From Bermanella sp049115935 (lineage in GTDB: Bacteria > Pseudomonadota > Gammaproteobacteria > Pseudomonadales > Oceanobacteraceae), in assembly GCA_049115935.1 (NCBI GenBank), contig JAGDZK010000019.1, positions 1 to 64,000 on the forward strand: 64,000 nucleotides of DNA, in the 5' to 3' direction. Shown here one piece after another: positions 18,259-26,976 of the stretch (the first letter of the stretch is position 1; each line of letters opens with the position of its first letter). A program made the position numbers and the translations under genes. The notes beneath the pieces were generated by a model that was given only the letters and a program-made list of their open reading frames with translations, did no database searches and was not told the DNA's origin.

Positions 18259-19164
18259 ATGACAACACTTAAAACCGCGTTAATTCAACAAAGTAAATCA
18301 ACCGACTTAAACACCAACTTCACCGAAACTCTGGCGGCTATTCAAAAAGCAGGCGATGCGGGTGCAAAACTCATTGTATTACAAGAGCTGCATCGCTCAC
18401 TGTATTTTTGTCAGCAAGAGGATGTGAATGCGTTTGATCTTGCAGAAACCATTCCCGGCCCATCTACCGATGCTTTGAGTAAATTAGCTAAATCACTCAA
18501 TGTGGTCATTGTTGCATCACTTTTTGAAAAGCGTGCAGCGGGCATATACCACAATACCGCCGTGGTACTGGATGCTGATGGCAGTATTGCGGGCAAGTAT
18601 CGCAAAATGCACATTCCAGATGACCCAGGGTTTTATGAAAAATTTTATTTTACACCAGGCGATATGGGCTTCGAGCCGATTCAAACCCATGTTGGTAAAT
18701 TAGGCGTTCTGGTTTGCTGGGATCAATGGTTTCCTGAGGCGGCTCGCTTAATGGCGTTAGCCGGCGCAGAAATATTAATCTACCCTACTGCTATTGGTTG
18801 GGATCCACGAGATGATATAGCCGAACAAAAACGACAACTTGATGCTTGGGTCATCAGTCAGCGAGCCCACGCTGTAGCAAATGGATTACCTGTACTAAGC
18901 TGCAATCGAGTGGGCCATGAAACTGACCCAGGGCCAAGCGGCGATATAAACAAAGCAGGCCCAGGCACCACTTTTTGGGGGCATAGTTTTATTACTGGGC
19001 CACAAGGTGAGTTTTTAGCCGTGGCCAGTGAAGATAAAGAAGAAATTCTTTATGCCAATGTGGATTTAAATCACGGCGAAAATGTACGCCGTATTTGGCC
19101 GTTTATGCGAGATCGCCGCATTGATCATTATCAAGACTTGTTAAAAATTTATCGTGATGACTAA
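18259..19164 (+). CDS. aguB: N-carbamoylputrescine amidase
   Basis: This nitrilase-superfamily hydrolase converts N-carbamoylputrescine to putrescine, CO2 and ammonia. The Glu-Lys-Cys triad is visible: Glu in LIVLQELHRSLYF, Lys in KYRKMHIPDD, and Cys in GVLVCWDQWFPEAARLMAL. DPGFYEKFYFTPGD is typical of AguB. The ATG at 18259 is chosen because family members begin near MTTLKTALIQ; in-frame TTG (18205) and ATG (18223) codons upstream would add an atypical leader. It completes the arginine-to-putrescine route together with speA, except that agmatine deiminase is absent from the window. Confidence 0.9.
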   Translation: MTTLKTALIQQSKSTDLNTNFTETLAAIQKAGDAGAKLIVLQELHRSLYFCQQEDVNAFDLAETIPGPSTDALSKLAKSLNVVIVASLFEKRAAGIYHNTAVVLDADGSIAGKYRKMHIPDDPGFYEKFYFTPGDMGFEPIQTHVGKLGVLVCWDQWFPEAARLMALAGAEILIYPTAIGWDPRDDIAEQKRQLDAWVISQRAHAVANGLPVLSCNRVGHETDPGPSGDINKAGPGTTFWGHSFITGPQGEFLAVASEDKEEILYANVDLNHGENVRRIWPFMRDRRIDHYQDLLKIYRDD

Positions 19165-19237
19165 GCCTTTTGTAACATCACTAACAGTATTTTAAGTCTG
19201 CTTCTAAATTCATCAAACGTGTTAAAGGTTATTATCC

Positions 19238-20005
19238 ATGTCAGCAGATCTGCCTTACCAATTAACCGTCAGCCAAAGCCAGCGCATAAGCCCCAATATG
19301 CAACGGGTCACCCTGCAAGGAAAAGACCTAGCGGGTTTTCCCACGGGTCATGAAGGTAGCTACATCAAACTTTTATTTCCAAATGGAGGCGATGACAACG
19401 TTATTATGCGTACTTACACAATACGCAACTTCAAGCCATGCGATTTGTCACTTGACATCGATTTTGTATTGCACGGCGATACAGACAAAGACTCAGGGCC
19501 AGCGTCCACTTGGGCGGCCAATACCATACCCGGTGACACCATACAGATGTTTGGCCCAGGTAAAATTAAAACCGCGTCCTTAGAAGCTGATTGGTTTTTA
19601 TTCGCGGGAGACATGACCGCGCTACCTGCTATCAGCTGTCAGCTCGAACAACTGCCTGCTAATGCAAAAGGTTATGCCGTTCTTGAAATTAATTCTGAGC
19701 AAGATCAACAGCCTCTTATTAAACCTGAAGGCATCGATATTGTGTGGGTCACAAATCCACATTCAGATACAGACAATACCGTATTAAGTGATGCGGTAAA
19801 AACACAACCCTGGTTATCTGGCACCCCTGCTATTTGGGCGGCCTGCGAATTTACTAATATGCGCTTATTACGTGCCTACTTTAAAAAAGATAGACAGGTT
19901 TCACGAGATCATCTCTACATCAGTAGTTACTGGAAAATTGGGCAAACAGAAGATAAACACAAAATCATTAAAAAACAGGATGCTGCAACCGAAAACACAC
20001 AATAA
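19238..20005 (+). CDS. Siderophore-interacting protein (FAD-dependent ferric-siderophore reductase)
   Basis: This is a ViuB/SIP-family flavin reductase of 255 residues that releases iron from imported ferric siderophores in the cytoplasm. The FAD-binding signature MRTYTIRNF lies at residues ~54-62. DIDFVLHGDTDKDSGPASTWA and GPGK follow, then the FAGDMTALPAI nucleotide-binding region and the family C-terminal SSYWKIGQTEDKHK. It lies 73 bases after aguB and is probably in the same transcript. Its presence suggests some siderophore still enters the cytoplasm. Confidence 0.9.
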   Translation: MSADLPYQLTVSQSQRISPNMQRVTLQGKDLAGFPTGHEGSYIKLLFPNGGDDNVIMRTYTIRNFKPCDLSLDIDFVLHGDTDKDSGPASTWAANTIPGDTIQMFGPGKIKTASLEADWFLFAGDMTALPAISCQLEQLPANAKGYAVLEINSEQDQQPLIKPEGIDIVWVTNPHSDTDNTVLSDAVKTQPWLSGTPAIWAACEFTNMRLLRAYFKKDRQVSRDHLYISSYWKIGQTEDKHKIIKKQDAATENTQ

Positions 20006-20026
20006 TAATACAAGTGCTATTCTCAT

Positions 20027-20064
20027 AAAAAAGCCTGTGCTGATTGACTCAACACAGGCTTTTT
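20027..20064. terminator. Bidirectional rho-independent terminator
   Basis: A GC-rich stem (aagcctgtg / cacaggctt) is flanked by an A-run on the left and a T-run on the right. It lies between the convergent siderophore-interacting protein and DUF418 genes, so it can serve both. Confidence 0.9.
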
Positions 20065-20079
20065 ATTAACAATCATAAT

Positions 20080-21189
20080 TTATTTACGACGAAACGGCTG
20101 ACGCTGCCAGTAATACAAACTTCGCCATAACCATTCAACAGGGCCAAACTTTAGTTTATCCATCAATATTTTACCGATAAACAACTGAAACACCCACATA
20201 CATAAAACGATCATAAGTTGTTGCAGCATGTCTAACTCCAACGCTCTAGCGTTTAAAAATAATGGATAAAAGATCAGCACAGATATAACCGTTTGCAAAA
20301 GGTAATGCGTCAACGCAGCACGCCCAATGGCTTGCAATCTAACTTGTAGCCACATTAATTTATTGGACTGACTCCATAACACAATTATTCCAATGTAAGA
20401 CATGGCCTGCAAAAGTGACGCTAGATTATTTAAATCCACCACCACATCAAAAGCAACATCAAAGAATATACCCAAACCCTGCAATGCCAAGCCCGCAAGC
20501 AACCCCCAAATAGCCCAGCGACGATAAATCTTATTAGAAGATTGACCTAGAATATAACCCACCTTATACAAGGCCATGCCGGTTAGCATGTTGGCCAAAG
20601 AAAGCGTGAAATATTTAATAAATTTTAAGTCATCAAAACTAAAGCTTGCATTAATAGTAGTATTATCGCTGGCATAATAATATTCGCTCAGTGCTGGCCC
20701 TATTAATAAAATACACGCTGCATATAGAGGTACACTAAGACAAATCAGCGTCTTTGCTTGTAAGGTTCGAAGTGGATACAACAAAAACCCAGACAACGCA
20801 TATACAAATAATATATCGCCATACCAAACCACAAGATGTAACGCACCAATAATCATTAACCAAAAATTACGTCGGTAAAACACACTGAACGAATTTACAC
20901 CTTTTTGATCCAATTTTTCTGTTATCAAAATAATGCTAGCACCAAACAAAAACGAAAACAGTGTCATCATTTTCTGTGAAAATAGCGCTTGAACCAGCGA
21001 ATAACTGGTCAACATAAAGTGACCATATAAAAATTCACTAAGACCATTATTCATTGTGGGAACAAACTCACCTAACTGCTGGTAAAATTCAATCTGACCC
21101 GCTTGTGAATAGGCAAACAATGTAATATTGATCACAAAAATACCAAGCAGAGCCACACCTCGAATCAAATCTAACTGGACGATTCTCAT
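20080..21189 (-). CDS. DUF418 / YeiB-like membrane protein
   Basis: This polytopic inner-membrane protein of 369 residues begins with RIVQLDLIRGVALLGIFVINI, the hallmark of the YeiB/DUF418 group. It contains a C-terminal DUF418 segment (GRAALTHYLLQTVISVLIFYPLF ... KFGPVEWLWRSLYYWQRQPFR). The molecular function of the family is not established; a transporter or acyltransferase-like role is usually proposed. It stands alone on the minus strand inside the iron island. Confidence 0.85.
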   Translation of the reverse strand: MRIVQLDLIRGVALLGIFVINITLFAYSQAGQIEFYQQLGEFVPTMNNGLSEFLYGHFMLTSYSLVQALFSQKMMTLFSFLFGASIILITEKLDQKGVNSFSVFYRRNFWLMIIGALHLVVWYGDILFVYALSGFLLYPLRTLQAKTLICLSVPLYAACILLIGPALSEYYYASDNTTINASFSFDDLKFIKYFTLSLANMLTGMALYKVGYILGQSSNKIYRRWAIWGLLAGLALQGLGIFFDVAFDVVVDLNNLASLLQAMSYIGIIVLWSQSNKLMWLQVRLQAIGRAALTHYLLQTVISVLIFYPLFLNARALELDMLQQLMIVLCMWVFQLFIGKILMDKLKFGPVEWLWRSLYYWQRQPFRRK

Positions 21190-21382
21190 ACGTTTTCTTC
21201 AACCTCCTTTTTATTCGCAATAGTGCCTGTTCGTTTCACTTATTGGTTAATCACGGCTTTGAGTTCTAGCGGATATATCGTCTGCTTTTACGCATATAGG
21301 CCCAAACTCACCAACTTAAGATGTAAATATCTTCAGGCAGTAAAGTCGAAATAAGCCCTTGATCATACCCCATTAAGCTATA

Positions 21383-21401
21383 TGATACGCATTCTCATTA
21401 C
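21383..21401 (+). promoter_or_regulatory. Putative Fur box before the first PepSY set
   Basis: gatacgcattctcattac matches the common variant GATAATNATTCTCATT of Fur sites. It lies ~50 bases upstream of the gene at 21450 and precedes an operon of iron-uptake type. Confidence 0.6.
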
Positions 21402-21449
21402 TATTACTATTGATTTTAGACAATGGACTTACAGATCAGGAGATTTGCC

Positions 21450-21752
21450 ATGCCAATCAGTGTTTTTTTAATCTGGCCTGCACTGCATGTAATGTACGGC
21501 TTGAAAGAACATAGAAGCCATAAAATTCCTGACAAAAGACGCATCATCGGCAGAGTTTTATTGGGTATTTCGGCTGGTTTAACCGGGGTTTTATTGGGGT
21601 TTGAACACGGCTTCTTTATTTGGTTATTTGCATTAATGGCGGCAGCCATGATGTTTGTCCAGCTTAGAGTTTGGCAGCCAAGGTCAATCTACTTTATTAC
21701 AGGTCTTTGTATGTTAGGGGCTATTTACCAGGGAATTGATTATGTTTTCTAA
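21450..21752 (+). CDS. DUF3325-like small membrane protein
   Basis: This protein has about 100 residues and three hydrophobic segments. The pattern ALHVMYGLKEHRSHKIP after the first segment resembles DUF3325 proteins that accompany PepSY membrane proteins in iron loci. The ATG at 21450 is chosen because AGGAG lies eight bases before it; the upstream ATG at 21423 has no such site. It overlaps the next gene. Function is unknown; a subunit or partner of the PepSY reductase is inferred. Confidence 0.65.
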   Translation: MPISVFLIWPALHVMYGLKEHRSHKIPDKRRIIGRVLLGISAGLTGVLLGFEHGFFIWLFALMAAAMMFVQLRVWQPRSIYFITGLCMLGAIYQGIDYVF

Positions 21753-22020
21753 CATTATTCGCAGCACAGCCAGTCGCAATGTTGCCGCATTACTTGGCAG
21801 CTTTTTAGCAACCGTGGCGCTGACCATTGCCATCACCCTACTTTGGCCATTTGGTAGCCTTGTGGAACAAGTATTAGCCGGCGGGGTGTTTTTCTTTATC
21901 TTTTGGGCCTGTGTTTTTTACTGGGCCATTTTAGCAAAAGATGGCCTGCAAGCTTGGACGAGAATTTTAAGCCTAATAATACCCGCTCTTGCGATTGATG
22001 TTATTCGCTTAGCCAGTTGA
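21742..22020 (+). CDS. DUF3649-like membrane protein
   Basis: This protein of about 92 residues has three hydrophobic segments. SRNVAALLGSFLATVALTIAI followed by FWACVFYWAILAKDGLQAW resembles DUF3649 proteins of PepSY-containing iron-uptake operons. The ATG at 21742 overlaps the preceding gene's stop region by 11 bases, indicating coupling. A second homologue of the same type occurs at 26575-26892. Function is unknown beyond the operon association. Confidence 0.7.
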   Translation: MFSNIIRSTASRNVAALLGSFLATVALTIAITLLWPFGSLVEQVLAGGVFFFIFWACVFYWAILAKDGLQAWTRILSLIIPALAIDVIRLAS

Positions 22021-22028
22021 GAATCACC

Positions 22029-23552
22029 ATGAAACAACACACCCATAAACGCCTTTATGATACACATGCCTGGGTTGGTATCCTCTCAAGCATTTTGCTT
22101 TTTATCGTGACCTTCTCTGGAATACCGGCCCTGTTTGAGCATGAACTAGGGTACTGGCAGTACCCGGCTTTTGGCGAAATCCCGGAAGATAAATCCTTCG
22201 ACCTTGAGCGCACCATCGCCGCAGCCAATCATATCGGTTTTGAATACGAAACATATTTCATCCAATTACCCGATGAAATCAACAACCACATCATGCTTGG
22301 TCATTTCCCTGAAGAGGGTGAGTTTGATATTCGTTATCTTAAAACAGGCAGCTATGGGGAAATCGAGTCATCCCCTTCTGCATTGGGCCAAATTCTCACT
22401 CATCTACATACTGATCTTTATTTACCCCGCCCTTACGGTCGTTACCTGGTTGGGCTTGCTGGCATGGCTATGTTATTGGCGATTATTGCGGGTATTTTAA
22501 TACATGTGAAATGGCGCAAAGAATTTGTCATGCTCCGACCTAAACGAAGCTGGCGATTATTATTAACCGACCAACATAAATTACTCGGGCTTTGGTCATT
22601 ACCGTTTACGTTTATCTTGGCGTTTACCGGCACCATTTTAGGGTTGTTAGGCATTATCACCCCAATCTTAGCACTGGCCGCTTTTGATGGTGATGTGCAA
22701 AAAGCAACGGATACCGTGCTAGGACCAAGAGCTGAAATCATTGGCGAGCCTGCCCCAACATACCCATTAAATGAATTATGGAATAAAGCCCAACTTGATC
22801 TCACTGACAAAGAAATAAAATCCATTGAGATTGAAGGCGTTGGTGATAAAGGCGGTATTATAAAATTTTCAGCTCACCATAAAGTCCATTTAAGTAACAT
22901 AGAAACTGTCACCTATTCTACCGCCAGCGGCGAGATGATTCACGAAGGCACGTTTATTGGCAAAGGGCCTTTTCATCGAATTTTTGCCGCTGTTACGCCA
23001 TTGCATTATGTTTTATTTGGCAGCATTTGGTTAAAAATCTGTTATGCCCTAGCCGCACTAGGGGCTTGTGGTCTTATTATTACCGGCAACATGCTGTGGT
23101 TAGAACGGCGAGGCCATAGCATGGAACACTGGCTAAGCAAACTCACACTAGGTGCCTGTGGCGGTCTGGTTGTTGCCACGTGTGCGGCTTTCCCTGTTAG
23201 CCAATTACTGTATGTATTTAACCTTGGTGCAGAGCATCACCATGTAGAAGAATTGGTTTTATGGATCACTTGGGGCTTAGCCCTATTCACGCCTTTGTTT
23301 TGGAAAAACGGGTTTCAACTAAGCCACTGGATGCTGCGCATCAGTGCTGCACTACTATTATCAACCTTAGTAGTAGATGGCTTGGTGCATGGGCGCTGGT
23401 TATGGCTAACTACCGGTTGGGATTTTTATATTCAGGCTGGGCTTATTTTTTCTGCACTTTTATTCATGTATTTAGATATAAAAATGCCAAATGAGAAGAA
23501 AGAAAAATTAAAAACTAAAGACGTTAAAATACAGGTAAAAAAGGCCGCTTAG
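22029..23552 (+). CDS. PepSY-associated TM protein, putative periplasmic-side ferric-siderophore reductase
   Basis: This inner-membrane protein of 507 residues has a PepSY_TM layout. The first helix follows HKRLYDTHAWVGILSSILLF, then come a periplasmic domain, a helix pair around HVKWRKEFVMLRPKRSWR and DQHKLLGLWSLPF, and several C-terminal helices. The conserved His residues in DTHAW, HLHTD and DQHKLLG are candidate heme ligands, as in FoxB-like reductases. The ATG at 22029 is preferred over the TTG at 22017. It closes a three-gene operon with two small membrane proteins. Confidence 0.85.
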   Translation: MKQHTHKRLYDTHAWVGILSSILLFIVTFSGIPALFEHELGYWQYPAFGEIPEDKSFDLERTIAAANHIGFEYETYFIQLPDEINNHIMLGHFPEEGEFDIRYLKTGSYGEIESSPSALGQILTHLHTDLYLPRPYGRYLVGLAGMAMLLAIIAGILIHVKWRKEFVMLRPKRSWRLLLTDQHKLLGLWSLPFTFILAFTGTILGLLGIITPILALAAFDGDVQKATDTVLGPRAEIIGEPAPTYPLNELWNKAQLDLTDKEIKSIEIEGVGDKGGIIKFSAHHKVHLSNIETVTYSTASGEMIHEGTFIGKGPFHRIFAAVTPLHYVLFGSIWLKICYALAALGACGLIITGNMLWLERRGHSMEHWLSKLTLGACGGLVVATCAAFPVSQLLYVFNLGAEHHHVEELVLWITWGLALFTPLFWKNGFQLSHWMLRISAALLLSTLVVDGLVHGRWLWLTTGWDFYIQAGLIFSALLFMYLDIKMPNEKKEKLKTKDVKIQVKKAA

Positions 23553-23583
23553 ATACACGGCTGCCCCGCTCATAAATCTGAAT

Positions 23584-23653
23584 AATCCTCAACCCAACAA
23601 ACGTCATCCCCGACGCGCAAAGCGCTTTGATCGGGGATCCACTGCTACTTTTG
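23584..23653 (+). repeat. Dispersed palindromic repeat, copy 2 (inverted)
   Basis: The reverse complement of this stretch repeats the element at 12464-12533 almost exactly, including the AAAAGTAG...GTGGATCCCCGATCAAAGCGC head and the GTTGAGGATT tail. It lies just downstream of the PepSY gene at 22029. Confidence 0.85.
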
Positions 23654-23971
23654 TTAGGGTTTGAGAGTTTTATCAGGCAGTTTAGGAATTACCATCTGCG
23701 TTGGCTACACTGCTCTTCGAGTTGCGAAAGAGTGTTATGGTTAATCCAGACCGGAAACGTTAATGAGAAATATACGTGACGGTATGTAAGATCCAGAAAA
23801 ACAGATGAGCCCTTTGAAGATTTCATCAAAGGTTACCATCCTGCTCGAAGATCGATTGAAAAACTATATTTCAAATTAAAATATTCACTTTGTGGCTTGC
23901 AATCTTTGTAACCACTCGCTGAAAAATAAAAAGCTTTTACATTGTCGCTTTCGCTACAATCAGAGCATTAA
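23654..23971. other. Intergenic stretch with no recognisable gene
   Basis: Only short frames are present on either strand and I see no RNA gene or promoter signature. It lies between the dispersed repeat and a convergent unknown gene and may hold decayed sequence. Confidence 0.5.
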
Positions 23972-24559
23972 TTAATTGTCTTGGTATAAACTGATATTTG
24001 GCCACATCCTTTTATTTATATGGGAAATGATTGGCTTCAATTGCTCAATCAGTGGTTTGCATATTTCTGGATAGTCAAACCAAATAAACTCACCCAGAGA
24101 GCAACATAGCCACTCCTCAAGAATCATATCATCAGAATTCAAAGGGCACTGTATCGAAGCTTCTTGGCAGTGTTTAATAATCTCGCTATAGGATTCGGGG
24201 ATTGCACCGGGATAGATAAATTTGGGCTCATTTACATTGATATATGTGTTAATCACAGGGTGTAACACATCATCAAAGTACTGTGTATACCAAGCAGTTC
24301 CATCAGGGTCATTTTCGCTCATTTCTAACCCATACGAAATAATATACTCACATACAATTCTATTCGGGTTGACAGCTATAATGACAGGCTGCTCAAAAGG
24401 ACCACCACCGTTAATAATAAGCTGACTCTCGTCACAATTAAAGTTATCACCCCACCAATTTCCGTCTTCAATTCTTTCAAGTGGCTGATAGATCGGCCAC
24501 TCTCCTAGATTTGCGACTTGATCATAATTAATTCGATCTAAATATTTTTCATGATTCAT
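23972..24559 (-). CDS. Unknown acidic protein, 195 residues
   Basis: I do not recognise this protein. It is soluble and acidic, with no signal peptide or membrane segment, and is rich in Trp, Tyr, Ile and Asp/Glu (for example GNWWGDNFNCDESQL and EEWLCCSLGEFIWFDYPEICKPL). The general look recalls small SMI1/KNR4- or DUF-type immunity-like proteins, but no motif proves that. Codons run cleanly from ATG to stop. It is flanked by the PepSY sets yet has no obvious iron link, so it may be an unrelated insertion. Confidence 0.6.
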   Translation of the reverse strand: MNHEKYLDRINYDQVANLGEWPIYQPLERIEDGNWWGDNFNCDESQLIINGGGPFEQPVIIAVNPNRIVCEYIISYGLEMSENDPDGTAWYTQYFDDVLHPVINTYINVNEPKFIYPGAIPESYSEIIKHCQEASIQCPLNSDDMILEEWLCCSLGEFIWFDYPEICKPLIEQLKPIISHINKRMWPNISLYQDN

Positions 24560-24653
24560 AGTTTATTTATAGTGCTTCTTATTTTTGTATAAATTTTTTG
24601 CGTCTTTATGTATCTAATCATTTGCGCCTCTGGGGTGGCAATGTGCATCCCCC

Positions 24654-24992
24654 CTAGTTTACTGGGAGTAAAAGCACACTGGTTAGCACGACTAAAACCA
24701 CAATGATTTTGTTGATCCTATTGGTTAAGTAACTTAATAGCAGGGTTTGTATCAATGATGCTACGGTAAATAGTGCCGCTAAATACACAAGCCCTAGGGC
24801 TGTGCCATATTGATTGAATAACAATATAAAACTCAAGATAAGACATAAAAATCCGCCAACACGACATAGTTTTGTGCCAATGTGGTGAGGTATGTTTGTT
24901 TCATCAATGATACAAACATAATGCCTTTTTATTGAAAGACTAAATAGAATACAGCTCAACAGTACCCAAAGCGACGCTATATACATACTCAT
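24654..24992 (-). CDS. DUF3325 family small membrane protein
   Basis: This protein of 112 residues has about four hydrophobic segments. LFSLSIKRHYVCII followed by GTKLCRVGGFLCLILSFILL fits the DUF3325 pattern of a basic His-containing loop after helix one. It overlaps the end of the upstream PepSY gene (ATGA), so it is the last gene of the receptor-DUF3649-PepSY-DUF3325 operon. Its role is unknown. Confidence 0.75.
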   Translation of the reverse strand: MSMYIASLWVLLSCILFSLSIKRHYVCIIDETNIPHHIGTKLCRVGGFLCLILSFILLFNQYGTALGLVYLAALFTVASLIQTLLLSYLTNRINKIIVVLVVLTSVLLLPVN

Positions 24993-26578
24993 ACCGCTGC
25001 CCTTGTGTTTGACTGAGTTTCTATCTGTGTCTGTGTCTTTTTAATTGGATATCGGGCGGCATAAGCAAACATCAAACCAAACAATATCATCGTTAAATCA
25101 AAACTAACTATCACCCAGTCACCTTGTAGCGCAGCAGCCACTATATTTTTATCGGATGTAACGGCATTTAAAATGGGCAGTGATAAATAAAGAGCAGACG
25201 CTAATAAAAGCTGTTTAACCCAAAGCGCTTGAATAGTCATTTTTTTTGCCAAAACAAATGGGCTGATCAACATGATGAGCCAAGCAATAAATAAACTATT
25301 TATTTCCCAACTTTCACGGTTTGCCATATCAAGCGGAATTATTCGGTTAGCCCAAAAATACACGGCTATCGCAATAGGTAAACCAACAATAATACCAATA
25401 TTGGAATATTCAACTAATGCCAAACCTGAGTCTTGTGTGCCTATTCGCTGGGCTTTTTCTCTGCGTTTGACTGCCCATAACATCATACCGGTGGCAATCA
25501 TCCCTACACCCATTAAGCCCGATATAAAATATAACCATCGTAATGCAATGCCAGCAAAATTGCCTTCGTGTAGCTCCGTTAATACCTGATACAACTTTTT
25601 ACTGGCGGATTGAGAGTGAGGCGTTGTCGTCGAGTCGAACATTAACTCTGCTGTACTGCCATGATATATGAGTTCTTTACCTTCACTGATACCAGATTGT
25701 TCATGGTGTTTGACTTGTATGTGCGCACCTGCTGTTCCTCGCCCTTCTAAACCAATTTCATATAGCGAGTTTTCTCCCCAGCGAGATTCAATATCCGACA
25801 TAAGACTTAACATGGATATTGTGTCAGCGGGTGCATGATTGTGTTCAGGGTGACCCGGTTTTTCAAATACAGATTCAACAAAGCTATTATATTGCTCTTT
25901 ATCGGTACCGTAAGAGCCTACAATCACGCCAGGCATCGACGAGAACATTAAAAAAACCAAACCGCTGTAGGTGATCATTAAATGAAACGGGATGGGTAAA
26001 ACACTGAAGACATTGTGAATGTCTAACCAAGAACGCTGTTTTTTATTGGGGCGAAAGGTAAAAAATTCTTTGAATATTTTTTTATGCACAATAATCCCTG
26101 TAATAAGGGCTATGAACATAAACATTGAACAAAAACTAACAACCCAATACGCAAGATTTTTAGGCATATAGTGCAGCACATAATGCATGGCATACAAGGT
26201 TTTACCACCACCCGTTTCACGGGTCATCACTGAGCTACCTGTTTGCAGGTCTAGTATATTACTTTTCCACCTGCCACCTTTTTCATCAGGCTCTTGCCAC
26301 CAGGTAACCGCGGAATACGAACGCGCTATAGGAAACACAACCCACCAAGACTGTGCATCGGGCGCAACAGTGTTTAAATGTTGCTCCGCCATTTCTAGGA
26401 TAGTACGCTGATCCATTTTCTCATTCACAACCGGCCTTTCTGGCTGCATCCAATGGGTAATTTCTTCATCGAAATAACCTGCTGTGCCAGTAATAAAAAT
26501 AAAATATAGAAGCGAGCTTAATAATAAGCCTGACCAAGTATGCAGCCAGTTCATGGATTGGCGAAAAGCCCCGTTCAT
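24989..26578 (-). CDS. PepSY-associated TM protein, second copy
   Basis: This inner-membrane protein of about 529 residues belongs to the same class as 22029-23552 but is clearly divergent. FRQSMNWLHTWSGLLLSSLLYF opens the protein, with conserved His in WLHTW, MHYVLHYMP and WLDIHNVFSVLPIPFH. TELHEGNFAG and a C-terminal helix bundle follow. The ATG at 26578 is chosen because it overlaps the stop of the DUF3649 gene; the 24-residue upstream extension is a shadow of that gene. It probably reduces ferric siderophore in the periplasm delivered by the neighbouring receptor. Confidence 0.88.
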   Translation of the reverse strand: MNGAFRQSMNWLHTWSGLLLSSLLYFIFITGTAGYFDEEITHWMQPERPVVNEKMDQRTILEMAEQHLNTVAPDAQSWWVVFPIARSYSAVTWWQEPDEKGGRWKSNILDLQTGSSVMTRETGGGKTLYAMHYVLHYMPKNLAYWVVSFCSMFMFIALITGIIVHKKIFKEFFTFRPNKKQRSWLDIHNVFSVLPIPFHLMITYSGLVFLMFSSMPGVIVGSYGTDKEQYNSFVESVFEKPGHPEHNHAPADTISMLSLMSDIESRWGENSLYEIGLEGRGTAGAHIQVKHHEQSGISEGKELIYHGSTAELMFDSTTTPHSQSASKKLYQVLTELHEGNFAGIALRWLYFISGLMGVGMIATGMMLWAVKRREKAQRIGTQDSGLALVEYSNIGIIVGLPIAIAVYFWANRIIPLDMANRESWEINSLFIAWLIMLISPFVLAKKMTIQALWVKQLLLASALYLSLPILNAVTSDKNIVAAALQGDWVIVSFDLTMILFGLMFAYAARYPIKKTQTQIETQSNTRAAV

Positions 26579-26892
26579 AATACGTTCTCCGGCATGGCTA
26601 AATACAATCCAACACTGCCAATCACACAAGCAATTAATATCCCCAGCCATGCCTTGCTTGCTGTTTTTGTACTAAACACCCAGATGATAACCAGACTATA
26701 AAATAAAAAAGTTAATTGCAGCGACAGTAATACGCTATCCGCTGTTGGCATAGGCAGCACATAAGAAATAAAAATTGCTAGTATATTACTTAGTGCATAA
26801 CCACCAACAATGGCGGCGATCGCTCGTGAAAGCACGCGTAAACCCGCTTGTGGTATGACATTACGCATTTTTTGAAATCGGGGGATTGGCAT
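26575..26892 (-). CDS. DUF3649 family membrane protein
   Basis: This protein of 105 residues has three hydrophobic segments: VLSRAIAAIVGGYALSNILAIFIS, LLSLQLTFLFYSLVIIWVFS and LGILIACVIGSVGLYLAM. The order and spacing match DUF3649 proteins that precede PepSY genes. It starts 84 bases after the TonB receptor and overlaps the PepSY start by four bases. Function is not established. Confidence 0.78.
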   Translation of the reverse strand: MPIPRFQKMRNVIPQAGLRVLSRAIAAIVGGYALSNILAIFISYVLPMPTADSVLLSLQLTFLFYSLVIIWVFSTKTASKAWLGILIACVIGSVGLYLAMPENVL

Positions 26893-26976
26893 AGGTTATT
26901 TTTTATATGGGTAGATAATAAACGAGTGCACAGCATACTTCTGCTGTGCACAATAATTACATTCATTATATAAGTG

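Noticed and set aside
22442..22825. Minus-strand 127-residue frame inside the PepSY gene
   Set aside because: It lies wholly opposite a well-supported gene and shows no family features.
23654..23971. Possible transposase remnant
   Set aside because: No terminal repeats, target duplication or recognisable transposase motif could be found.
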